From DATJMJ01 sp035503975 (GTDB lineage: Bacteria; Actinomycetota; Acidimicrobiia; Acidimicrobiales; Palsa-688), in assembly GCA_035503975.1 (NCBI GenBank), contig DATJST010000493.1:1-20350 (forward strand): a stretch of 20,350 nucleotides of DNA, read 5' to 3'. Position numbers and translations under genes: made by a program. How positions within the stretch are numbered: position 1 is the first letter of the stretch; every line of letters starts with the position of its first letter. This document shows positions 1 to 6,981 of the stretch, piece by piece. The notes below the pieces were generated by a model that was not told the DNA's origin, searched no databases, and was given only the letters and a program-made list of their open reading frames with translations.

Positions 1-1
1 G

Positions 2-2806
2 CGCGAGCTGGTAACTCTGGTCCGGGCCACTACCCGGTCCAATTGGGCGCTTGGTAGGGACTCGATCGCCCTCAAGTTCGCTGCTGGCGAAATCCCGTTC
101 CTGGCCACCCCCCGGCCGCACGCCGAACTGTTTGTCTGGACACCCCGGTACGAAGCCTTGCACCTGCGTTTCGGCCCGGTAGCTCGCGGCGGCATCCGCT
201 GGAGCGAGCGCGAGCACGACCTGCGGGTGGAGGTGCTCGGGCTTGCCCGAGCCCAGGTCAAGAAAAACTCGCTCATCATCCCTACGGGCGCCAAGGGCGG
301 TTTCGCCCTGCGTTCTATTCCCGCAGGCACTGCTGAGAACGGGGCCGAGGGGGCCGGGGCCTTGGCCGAGCGGGCCTACCGCAGCTTCATGAATGCCATG
401 CTCGACATCACAGACAACGTCGTCGGGGGTGCAGTTGTTCACCCCGCTGGCGTTGTCGCTCGTGACGGGTTCGATCCTTACCTGGTAGTGGCGCCCGACA
501 AGGGGACGGCCGCGCTCTCGGACCTGGCCAACTCGATCAGCACCGCGCGCGGCTTTTGGCTGGGGGACGCCTTCGCGTCGGGTGGCAGCCACGGCTATGA
601 CCACAAGGCTTTGGCCATCACGGCTCGGGGCGCGTGGCTGGCCGTGCGCAGGCATTTTCGTGCCCTCGGCATGGACCCCGAACGCGATGAGCTGCGCGTC
701 GTGGGCGTCGGCGACATGTCCGGGGACGTGTTCGGCAACGGGGTGCTGCAGAGCCGGACCTTACGCCTGGTGGCCGCGTTCGACCACCGCCATATCTTCA
801 TCGATCCCACTCCCGACCCTGAGAAGTCGTTCGCGGAGCGCTTGCGGCTCAGCCGGCTCGAAGCTTCCTCGTGGGCGGACTACGACCTTGGCGCCGCGTC
901 AGAGGGGGCCGTGCTTGTGCCTCGCCAGGCCAAGCGCGCGCAGTTGACGCCCGCAGCGATGGCTGCCCTCGCCGTCGCCAGCTCGGAAATGTCGCCGCCG
1001 GAACTGGTGCAGGCCGTGCTCAGGGCTCCTGTCGACCTCATCTTTTTCGGTGGGGTAGGCACCTTTGTGAGAGCCCCAGGCGAGAGCGACGTCGCCGTCG
1101 ACGACAGCGCCAACGACGACGTCCGGGTGAGCGCCGACGAACTGCGGGCGCGCGTGGTCGCCGAGGGTGCCAACCTCGCCATGACCCAAAGGGCGCGCGG
1201 CGCGTACGCCCGCCGCGGCGGGCGGGTCAACACCGATTTCATCGACAATGCCGCTGGAGTGGCCATGTCCGACCGTGAGGTCAACATGAAGATCCTCCTC
1301 GAGATGGCCGTAAACGCCGGACGCGCCGAACCCGGTGAACGGGATGTACTTCTGGAAGGCGCCAAGTACGAGGCTGCTGGCGCGGTGCTGGCGACAGTCG
1401 AGTCGAGCCTGGTCGCTCTCGACCAGGCGGCATCCACCAGCGCTGCCGAACTCCCGGCCCTCGCGGCGCTCATGGCCGAGCTGGAAAGCACAGGCGCCGT
1501 CGAGCGCGAGGTGGAGGCGCTCCCCGGCCCGGAGGAGCTGGCTCGACGGCGACAGGCAGGAGCGGGGCTGAGCCGCCCCGAACTGGCCGTGGTGCTCGCG
1601 AGTGCGCGCAGCGCTGTGGCTCGCTCCGTGGACGCGTCCCTGCTCGTGTCGTCAACAGAGCTGGCGGAGCGCGCCGCTCGCTATTTCCCAGCCTCGTGGC
1701 GCGAACGCTTTGCCGACCTGGTCCCCAGCCACCCGCTCTTCGCCCAGGTGATCGCGTCCCAGCTGACCAACGAGCTGGTGGCTCGTATGGGCGCTACCTG
1801 GGCGCACGAAGCCGCGGCTGAGACCGGCAGAGAGCTTTGGGAGGTTGCCGCCGCCTTCTGGTTGGCGGCAGAGCTCCTCGGCGCTGACGGCGTTGAGAGC
1901 GCGCTCCAGAACCCGCAAGTGTTCGGCCAGGAGCCTGTGCGCGCGCCCGCACCCGAGGAGAGAGGCGACAGCGTCGAGGCCTTCAACCCTGGAGCTGGTG
2001 TGCCAGAGACAAGGCGTTTGCCCGCCGACGCCGAGGCGGCGTTGCGCAGTACCTTTTCGGCGGCCAGCGACCGGCTGGCCCGCTGGTACCTGCGCAGCGG
2101 TTACGACCTCTCCCCGGCGGGGTTGGCGACCCTCTTGGCGGGTGACAAGGAGGTCCGCTCGGTGCTCCTGGCTCAGCTCGAGCGGGATGTCGCGTCCGCT
2201 GGCCGGCCCTCGGGCGGAGCCTTGGGTGGAGGGGCGGGCGGAGGCTCGGGCGGAGGGGCTGCCGGAGGCTCGGGCGGAGGGGAGGGCGGAGCGCTAGGCG
2301 CCCAGGCGGGCACTCCTCCCGAACTGGTCGCCTTGCTTGATGCCGGCGCTCCCGCCCATCTCGCTCAGGCCGTCTGGCAGGCCGGTGGGTTGGCTTCTGT
2401 GGGCGAGGTGGGGGAGGTTTCGCGGGCCTCACGCCGGACCGCAGCTGAGGCGGCGGGCGCGTTAGCTGCGGCGTCAGCTTCGCTGTCGCTTCCGTCCCTG
2501 CGTCAGCGCATCTCCGGGTGGCCTGCCGCAGACCGCTGGCAACGTTGGGAAGCCCACAACCTGGTGAGCGATATTGCGGGGTCGGGCGTTGCCGTGGCTG
2601 TCGCCGCTCTGCGGAGCTACGGCCAGCTCGCACCGGGGGAGGCTGTTAGCGCGTGGCTGGCGCAGCGGCGGGGAGCGGTTGCGCGGGCCGAGAGGCTCGT
2701 GGCGGAACTGCACCTGTCCTCCAGTCCCAACCATGCGTTAGCGGCGGTGGCCGTGCGCGCCTTGCAGGACATCGTCGGGTCAGCGCCGACGGCGGGCGTG
2801 GGGTAG
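2..2806 (+). CDS. gdh: NAD-specific glutamate dehydrogenase, large (180-kDa) type, C-terminal part
   Basis: Converts glutamate to 2-oxoglutarate and ammonium with NAD+, linking amino-acid breakdown to the TCA cycle in the cytoplasm. The reading frame is open from base 2, so the gene starts before the window; 934 C-terminal residues are visible, against roughly 1,600 for complete family members. Recognisable family blocks are LHLRFGPVARGGIRWS (base 158 onward, where the first codon is an internal TTG), the substrate-binding IPTGAKGGF, DKGTAALSDLAN, GFWLGDAFASGGSHGYDHK, the nucleotide-binding VGVGDMSGDVFGNG, FDHRHIFIDP, and EGANLAMTQRAR with NTDFIDNAAGV. A Gly-rich insert (about bases 2206-2316) interrupts the less conserved C-terminal domain. 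The stop lies 11 bases before rpiB, so co-transcription is likely. Family assignment is very secure; the missing N-terminus cannot be judged. Confidence 0.95.
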   Translation, partial: RELVTLVRATTRSNWALGRDSIALKFAAGEIPFLATPRPHAELFVWTPRYEALHLRFGPVARGGIRWSEREHDLRVEVLGLARAQVKKNSLIIPTGAKGGFALRSIPAGTAENGAEGAGALAERAYRSFMNAMLDITDNVVGGAVVHPAGVVARDGFDPYLVVAPDKGTAALSDLANSISTARGFWLGDAFASGGSHGYDHKALAITARGAWLAVRRHFRALGMDPERDELRVVGVGDMSGDVFGNGVLQSRTLRLVAAFDHRHIFIDPTPDPEKSFAERLRLSRLEASSWADYDLGAASEGAVLVPRQAKRAQLTPAAMAALAVASSEMSPPELVQAVLRAPVDLIFFGGVGTFVRAPGESDVAVDDSANDDVRVSADELRARVVAEGANLAMTQRARGAYARRGGRVNTDFIDNAAGVAMSDREVNMKILLEMAVNAGRAEPGERDVLLEGAKYEAAGAVLATVESSLVALDQAASTSAAELPALAALMAELESTGAVEREVEALPGPEELARRRQAGAGLSRPELAVVLASARSAVARSVDASLLVSSTELAERAARYFPASWRERFADLVPSHPLFAQVIASQLTNELVARMGATWAHEAAAETGRELWEVAAAFWLAAELLGADGVESALQNPQVFGQEPVRAPAPEERGDSVEAFNPGAGVPETRRLPADAEAALRSTFSAASDRLARWYLRSGYDLSPAGLATLLAGDKEVRSVLLAQLERDVASAGRPSGGALGGGAGGGSGGGAAGGSGGGEGGALGAQAGTPPELVALLDAGAPAHLAQAVWQAGGLASVGEVGEVSRASRRTAAEAAGALAAASASLSLPSLRQRISGWPAADRWQRWEAHNLVSDIAGSGVAVAVAALRSYGQLAPGEAVSAWLAQRRGAVARAERLVAELHLSSSPNHALAAVAVRALQDIVGSAPTAGVG
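2240..2282 (+). repeat. 19-bp direct repeat in a Gly-rich segment of the glutamate dehydrogenase gene
   Basis: The sequence GGAGGCTCGGGCGGAGGGG occurs at 2240-2258 and again at 2264-2282 (24-bp period, eight codons). It sits inside a longer GGC/GGA-rich tract that encodes Gly with scattered Ala and Ser. The result is a flexible low-complexity linker, probably expanded by replication slippage. Confidence 0.85.
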
Positions 2807-2817
2807 AAAGAGAGGCC

Positions 2818-3300
2818 ATGAAGCTCGCCATTGCAAACGACCATGCTGGTTTCCCATTGAAAGTGGCCGTTCTGGAGCACGTGCGCGAACAGGGCCACGA
2901 AGTCGATGACCTCGGTGCCTACAGCACGGCCCCAGTCGACTACCCGATTTTTTGCGCCGCTTGCGCACGGCATGTCGTGACCGGCCAGGCCGAGCTGGGC
3001 ATAGTAATCGGCGGGTCCGGGCAGGGCGAGCAGATCGCGGCTAACAAGGTGCACGGCGCCCGCGCCGCCCTGTGCCATGACGAGTACACGGCGCGCCTGG
3101 CCCGCCAGCACAACAACGCCAACGTGCTCGCCCTCGGTGCCAGGGTCCTGGCAAATGAGCTGGCCTTCGACATCGTGGACGTGTTCCTGGCGACTGGCTT
3201 CGAGGGCGGCCGCCACCAAGCTCGCCTGGACGAGCTGGCGGTCATCGAAGTTGAGGAGTCACGTGCCTGGGCTGCCGCGCAGGAGGAGACCAAGCCCTGA
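2818..3300 (+). CDS. rpiB: Ribose-5-phosphate isomerase B
   Basis: Interconverts ribose 5-phosphate and ribulose 5-phosphate in the non-oxidative pentose phosphate pathway (RpiB/LacAB family, cytoplasmic). The 160-residue protein has the expected length. It shows the N-terminal ANDHAG phosphosugar-binding motif (residues 6-11), GGSGQGE (65-71), the anion-binding AANKVHGARAAL and the HNNAN block (99-103). The active-site position is Glu71 in GSGQGE, as in Mycobacterium tuberculosis RpiB, rather than the cysteine of E. coli-type enzymes. The ATG at 2818 follows an AGAGAGG ribosome-binding site after only two bases. The next gene, menC, starts 50 bases downstream. The assignment is firm; some RpiB-fold proteins act on other sugar phosphates, but the sequence here fits the ribose enzyme. 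Confidence 0.95.
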   Translation: MKLAIANDHAGFPLKVAVLEHVREQGHEVDDLGAYSTAPVDYPIFCAACARHVVTGQAELGIVIGGSGQGEQIAANKVHGARAALCHDEYTARLARQHNNANVLALGARVLANELAFDIVDVFLATGFEGGRHQARLDELAVIEVEESRAWAAAQEETKP

Positions 3301-3350
3301 CGCCGCCGGGTGGGCCGGACAGGCCTGCGGGTGGCGAGCCCGAGCGGGCC

Positions 3351-4559
3351 GTGCGCCTCGTCGGCGTCGAGCTCGTCCGGGTATCGCTGCCGTTGCTGGC
3401 ACCCTGGGTCACGGAGGCGGGAGAGTTCTCTCAGCGCGACAGCATGCTCGTGCGCGTTATTGCGCACGCCCTCAACCCGCAGGGAGAGCACGTTGAGGTC
3501 GAGGGTTGGGGTGAGTGCGGCGCGCTGCCCGGTCCTACCTATACCTCCGAGTACACCGCTGGGGCCGTCGAGGTGACGGCTCGCCACCTGTTGCCGGCAT
3601 TGTTCGCGGGCCACGTGTGCCGCGCCACCGAGGTGAAACCTGCGCTGGCGGGGGCCCGGGGGCACAACATGGCCAAGGCCGCGCTCGAAACCGCCGTGCT
3701 GGATGCCGAGCTGCGCGCTTTGGGCCAGCCCATGGCGGAGTACTTGGCCTCCCTGTGCCAGGGCGGGCAGCCGCCACGGGCTGCCGTCATTGCCGGTGTC
3801 GCAGTGCCTTCGGCGCCGAGCCCGGCGGAGCTCGTGGACCAGGTGAACGTGTTCGTCGAGGCGGGCTATCGCCGCGTCAAACTCAAGGTCGGGCCAGGGC
3901 GCGACTTGTCAGCCGTATCGGCGGTGCGGGAGCGTTGGCCGCAGCTCATCTTGTTGGCCGATGCCAACGGTTCTTACCAGCATCTCCCGCTTTCGGAAAC
4001 GGCCGATCGGCTGAACGCCCTGGCGACCTTCGACCTGGCGTGCATCGAGCAACCTCTGGCGGAAGATGACCTCGTTGGTCACGCCGAGCTGGCCCGATGC
4101 TCGCAACTACCCATTTGCCTGGACGAGTCCCTGTCGTCGTACAACACCGTGGTCCTTGCGCTCAGCCTGGGAGCTTGCTCTGTAGTTGCCACCAAGGCTC
4201 CTCGTCTCGGCGGCTACCTCGAAGCGGTCCGGGTGCACGACCTATGCGCTCAACACGGCGTGCCGGCGTGGGTCGGCGGGCTGGTGGAGACCGGTATCGC
4301 GCGGGCGGCGAACATCGCCCTCGCATCCCTGCCCCACTTCTCGCTGCCGGGTGATTTGTCGGCCACTGGCCGTTTTTTCGGAGCGGACCTGACAGCTCCT
4401 CTGCCCCTCGCGCGCGACGGCACGATCAGCGTTCCGACGGGCCCGGGGTTGGGCGTGGCGGTCCAGACTGAGGTGGTAGACCGTGTCGCCACTTGGCGGA
4501 AGTGGTTCCCGGCGGAGCGCCAGGGCTGGGACGCGCTGGTCCGCACCCCGGCGCGTTAG
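3351..4559 (+). CDS. menC: o-Succinylbenzoate synthase (enolase superfamily)
   Basis: Dehydrates SHCHC to o-succinylbenzoate in menaquinone synthesis. The 402-residue protein has the enolase-superfamily layout: an N-terminal capping domain, then a barrel with KLK (Lys177 and Lys179), metal ligands Asp204 (in ADANG), Glu233 (in CIEQPL) and Asp258 (in CLDES), and the second catalytic Lys282 in TKAPRLGG. The tail GGLVETGIARAANIALASL and LPGDLSAT is typical of the OSBS/NSAR branch. The GTG at 3351 starts MRLVGVELVRV, the usual first strand, but no strong ribosome-binding site precedes it. No other men genes are in view, so pathway membership rests on family similarity. An N-succinylamino-acid racemase side or main activity cannot be excluded, because this branch contains both. 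Confidence 0.87.
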   Translation: MRLVGVELVRVSLPLLAPWVTEAGEFSQRDSMLVRVIAHALNPQGEHVEVEGWGECGALPGPTYTSEYTAGAVEVTARHLLPALFAGHVCRATEVKPALAGARGHNMAKAALETAVLDAELRALGQPMAEYLASLCQGGQPPRAAVIAGVAVPSAPSPAELVDQVNVFVEAGYRRVKLKVGPGRDLSAVSAVRERWPQLILLADANGSYQHLPLSETADRLNALATFDLACIEQPLAEDDLVGHAELARCSQLPICLDESLSSYNTVVLALSLGACSVVATKAPRLGGYLEAVRVHDLCAQHGVPAWVGGLVETGIARAANIALASLPHFSLPGDLSATGRFFGADLTAPLPLARDGTISVPTGPGLGVAVQTEVVDRVATWRKWFPAERQGWDALVRTPAR

Positions 4560-4570
4560 CCTCCCCAAGG

Positions 4571-6163
4571 ATGACCCTTCCGTTGTGGGACGACGTGCCC
4601 GCCGAGCCCGAGGCATCCACTCCGTCCGAGCCAACCGCTGCGCTGCCGCTTCCGCTTGCCCCTGCGCCTCCGTTTGCGCCTGGGCCGGTGCCTGCCGGGG
4701 CGGCCGGCGGCGGTTCTGCTGGTGCTGGGCAGGCGGGTGGGGGCCGTTTGCCTGCCGGGGCGGCGAGGGCACCGCGGGGCCCAAGCCCGGCGCAAGCGGC
4801 GTCGCAGATAGGAGCTTCGGCACCCGTGGGGCGCGGCGCGCCTCGGCAGTTGAGCCTCGTGCGCCTGGCTGCCGAGATTGCCCGATCGCTGGCAACTGTT
4901 GGCCGCGTAGCTGTCGAGGGGGAGGTATACCGGCCGCAGACGTCGCGCTCGGGCTGGGTTTTCTTCACACTGCGCGACCGGGCCGCTCAACTCCCAGTTG
5001 CCTGCCCGTCACGCCACAGTCGCCGTTGCCGGGCGGTCAACGGAGAACGCGTCCTCGTCGTCGGCACCCTGGTGTGGCTCAACGACCGAGGACAGCTCCA
5101 GCTCGAAGCGGAGGAAGTTACGCCGGTCGGCGAGGGCGCCGTAGCCGCTCTAATTGCCGAGACGCGAGCCCGTCTGGCCGCTGACGGCCTGCTGCAGCGG
5201 CCACGCCGCGCTGTACCCCGGCTACCCCGGGTGATCGGCGTGGTATGTGGCGCCGATGCCGCGGTACGCAAGGATATCGAGTCGGTAGTGGCTGCCCGCT
5301 ACCCGGGCTACCCGGTCTGGTTCGAAGAGACGACCGTGAGCGGGCCAGGTTCGGCTGTCTCGATCGTGGAAGCGCTCCTGCGCGTGAGCGCTCGGGCGGA
5401 TGTGGACGTCGTCGTGCTCGCCCGTGGTGGGGGAGACGCCACCGCGCTTCTACCGTGGAGCGACGAGGAGCTTTGCCGGGTCGTGGCCGCTTGCCCGGTC
5501 CCGGTTGTATCGGCGATCGGCCACGAGTCGGACCGGCCGCTTTGTGACGAAGTGGCCGACCTGCGCTGCGGGACGCCGTCACTCGCTGCTCATGCTGTGG
5601 TGCCGGACCGCGCCGTTCTTTACTCAGCAGTGGACGCCCTGGTCGAACAGGCGATGAAGGCACTCGTCGCCCGGCACGACCGCGGGCTGGGCCGGCTCCA
5701 ACGCTGCGAAGTGAGCGGGGCGCTGGCCAGTGCGGTTCTCTTGGCCCAGAGCCACCTCGGCCACGCCCGACAGTTATTGGCTTGGTCACATCCAACTGCG
5801 GTGGCTCGCGCAGCGCACCTGCGGCTGGAGGCCTGCGACTGGCGGCGGCCGTTCGCCAGTCGGGTGCTCTCTGACCAGCGCAGGCTTCGGGCCGTCCAGA
5901 GCCATGCGCAAAGCCTCTCGCCCCAACGCGTCCTGGACCGTGGGTTCGCTGTAGTGCACCGCGCGAGCGGCAGCGTGCTGCGCGAGGCTGGAGATGTCGA
6001 GCCCGGCGAGCTCATCTCGGTTACGGTGGCCCACGGCCGCTTGACCGCCACTGTCGACGCCGTTGAGGCTGGGCGTGAGGGCCGCAGGGATACTGACGCT
6101 GGCGGGCGTTGGGCCGGGGGTGGAAGTGGCGCTGGTGGGCGTCGTCAGGGGAGCCAGCCGTGA
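4571..6163 (+). CDS. xseA: Exodeoxyribonuclease VII large subunit
   Basis: Catalytic subunit of exonuclease VII, which degrades single-stranded DNA from both ends to oligonucleotides during repair. I chose ATG 4571, 11 bases after the menC stop; the frame is open back to 4493, but that would overlap menC. The 530-residue product begins with about 93 low-complexity Pro/Ala/Gly residues, unlike the short N-terminus of E. coli XseA. The OB-fold follows (LSLVRLAAEIARSL to EEVTPVGEG). The catalytic domain has RGGGD (285-289), IGHESD (316-321) and DLRCGTPS, and a helical segment leads to the C-terminal QRVLDRGFAVV block. The end is a Gly/Arg-rich tail. A TAGCCT at 4557-4562 might be a promoter -10, but it lies eight bases from the ATG. 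XseB is encoded immediately downstream with overlap, which confirms the assignment. Confidence 0.94.
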   Translation: MTLPLWDDVPAEPEASTPSEPTAALPLPLAPAPPFAPGPVPAGAAGGGSAGAGQAGGGRLPAGAARAPRGPSPAQAASQIGASAPVGRGAPRQLSLVRLAAEIARSLATVGRVAVEGEVYRPQTSRSGWVFFTLRDRAAQLPVACPSRHSRRCRAVNGERVLVVGTLVWLNDRGQLQLEAEEVTPVGEGAVAALIAETRARLAADGLLQRPRRAVPRLPRVIGVVCGADAAVRKDIESVVAARYPGYPVWFEETTVSGPGSAVSIVEALLRVSARADVDVVVLARGGGDATALLPWSDEELCRVVAACPVPVVSAIGHESDRPLCDEVADLRCGTPSLAAHAVVPDRAVLYSAVDALVEQAMKALVARHDRGLGRLQRCEVSGALASAVLLAQSHLGHARQLLAWSHPTAVARAAHLRLEACDWRRPFASRVLSDQRRLRAVQSHAQSLSPQRVLDRGFAVVHRASGSVLREAGDVEPGELISVTVAHGRLTATVDAVEAGREGRRDTDAGGRWAGGGSGAGGRRQGSQP

Positions 6164-6462
6164 CCGAGCCTGGCGCTAACGCGGGAGCACCTCTGGGCGT
6201 CCCGTCCCCCGATGCGCAAAAGCCTCAGACGACCGCTCATTTCGACCCGGAACTATGTGGGCTGAGCAGTCCGTTGGAGGCCTTGACTTTCGAGGAAATA
6301 GTCGGTTCTCTCGAGGCTGTCACCAACCGCTTGGCCAACGGTGAGCTCGGGATCGAGGCGGCCGCAGACTTGTACGAACAGGCGGAGATCCTCTACGAGG
6401 CCGCCGAACAACGCCTCGCTGCCGTCGAGGCTCGGATCAGCCGGCTCCAGGCCCGGCAGTGA
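6160..6462 (+). CDS. xseB: Exodeoxyribonuclease VII small subunit
   Basis: Small subunit that assembles in several copies on the XseA helical region. The start is GTG 6160, which overlaps the xseA stop as GTGA, a layout typical of translational coupling and suited to fixed subunit ratios. The 100-residue product has about 40 non-conserved residues. The XseB core follows: LTFEEIVGSLEAVTNRLANG, then ELGIEAAADLYEQAEILYEAAEQRL, a helical hairpin. Family members are usually 60-85 residues, so the N-terminus is somewhat extended. The frame is open upstream to an ATG-type start near 6109 inside xseA, but the overlap GTG is the more natural start. This is the last gene of the plus-strand run; the convergent repeat region follows. 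Confidence 0.92.
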   Translation: MTEPGANAGAPLGVPSPDAQKPQTTAHFDPELCGLSSPLEALTFEEIVGSLEAVTNRLANGELGIEAAADLYEQAEILYEAAEQRLAAVEARISRLQARQ

Positions 6463-6496
6463 GCCGCATGCGCGAGACCTTTAGCCGAAACTGGGG

Positions 6497-6617
6497 TGAA
6501 AGCTCCAAGAGTGCGGAGTGAAAGCTCCAAGAGTGCGGTGAAAGCTCCAAGAGTGCGGTGAAAGCTCCAAGAGTGCGGGGTGAAGGCTCCAAGAGTGCGG
6601 TGAAACCTCCAAGAGTG
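6497..6617 (+). repeat. Forward array: six copies of a 17-bp motif at 20/22-bp pitch
   Basis: TGAAAGCTCCAAGAGTG occurs exactly at 6497-6513, 6519-6535, 6539-6555 and 6559-6575. One-base variants lie at 6581-6597 (TGAAGG...) and 6601-6617 (TGAAAC...). Start-to-start distances are 22, 20, 20, 22 and 20, and the spacers are CGG, CGGAG or CGGGG. Each unit contains a small dyad, CTC-CAA-GAG. The spacers are too short and too uniform for a CRISPR array. Confidence 0.97.
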
Positions 6618-6683
6618 GCCGCTCCGGGCGATCCTGGCTTCGCTCTACCTGCGATAACGTCAGCGAGAGAGCTCTGCCGGCTC

Positions 6684-6870
6684 CACTCTTGGATGGTTCA
6701 GGCCACTCTTGGAGCTTTCAGTGCGACTCTTGGATGGTTCAGGCCACTCTTGGAGCTTTCAGTGCCACTCTTGGATGGTTCAGGCCACTCTTGGAGCTTT
6801 CACCTCGGCTCTCGGAGCCTTCAGAGCAAGCTCGGCTCTCGGACGTTCGGCTCGACTTTTGGATGTTTCA
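6684..6870 (-). repeat. Reverse array: nine inverted copies of the same motif in alternating subtypes
   Basis: The exact reverse complement CACTCTTGGAGCTTTCA lies at 6704-6720, 6745-6761 and 6786-6802. Between these are units ending in TGGTTCA: CACTCTTGGATGGTTCA at 6684-6700 and 6766-6782, and a G-first copy at 6725-6741. Alternation gives a 41-bp higher-order unit repeated three times (6684-6724, 6725-6765, 6766-6806), with start-to-start steps of 20, 21, 20, 21 and 20. Degenerate copies follow at 6807-6823, 6834-6850 and 6854-6870. The shared core is CTCTTGGA, or CTCTCGGA and CTTTTGGA in the decayed copies. Confidence 0.95.
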
Positions 6871-6981
6871 GGTCCGCGCCGTGCTGCCGCCGCCGCATGT
6901 CACAAGCCCGTCAGTCCGTACCGCCATGAGCCAGCGCAACTCGGGCAGCGCCCGGACGGCGACGGAAGCACGGCCCCGCCC

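Larger units (their letters stand above)
6463..6981. other. Non-coding convergent intergenic region carrying two opposed repeat arrays
   Basis: This 519-base gap separates the 3' ends of xseB (plus) and the phosphoesterase gene (minus). It contains a forward array (6497-6617), a 66-base centre (6618-6683) with no clear motif, a reverse array (6684-6870) and about 110 bases in which I see nothing. Open frames across it are by-products of the repeats and lack family features. The two arrays are mutually complementary, so RNA read from either side could fold into a long, slipped hairpin. No conventional hairpin-plus-T-run terminator was found, so the arrays may serve that purpose (inference). 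Confidence 0.7.

Noticed and set aside
158..160. Start codon of the glutamate dehydrogenase gene
   Set aside because: The codon is TTG within a conserved block, and the frame is open and family-like from base 2, so the gene is truncated by the window edge.
4493..4570. Earlier xseA start inside menC
   Set aside because: It would overlap menC by 67 bases and adds no conserved sequence; the ATG at 4571 just after the menC stop is simpler.
6497..6617. CRISPR array
   Set aside because: Repeats are 17 bp with spacers of only 3-5 nearly identical bases, and no cas gene is nearby; these are tandem direct repeats.
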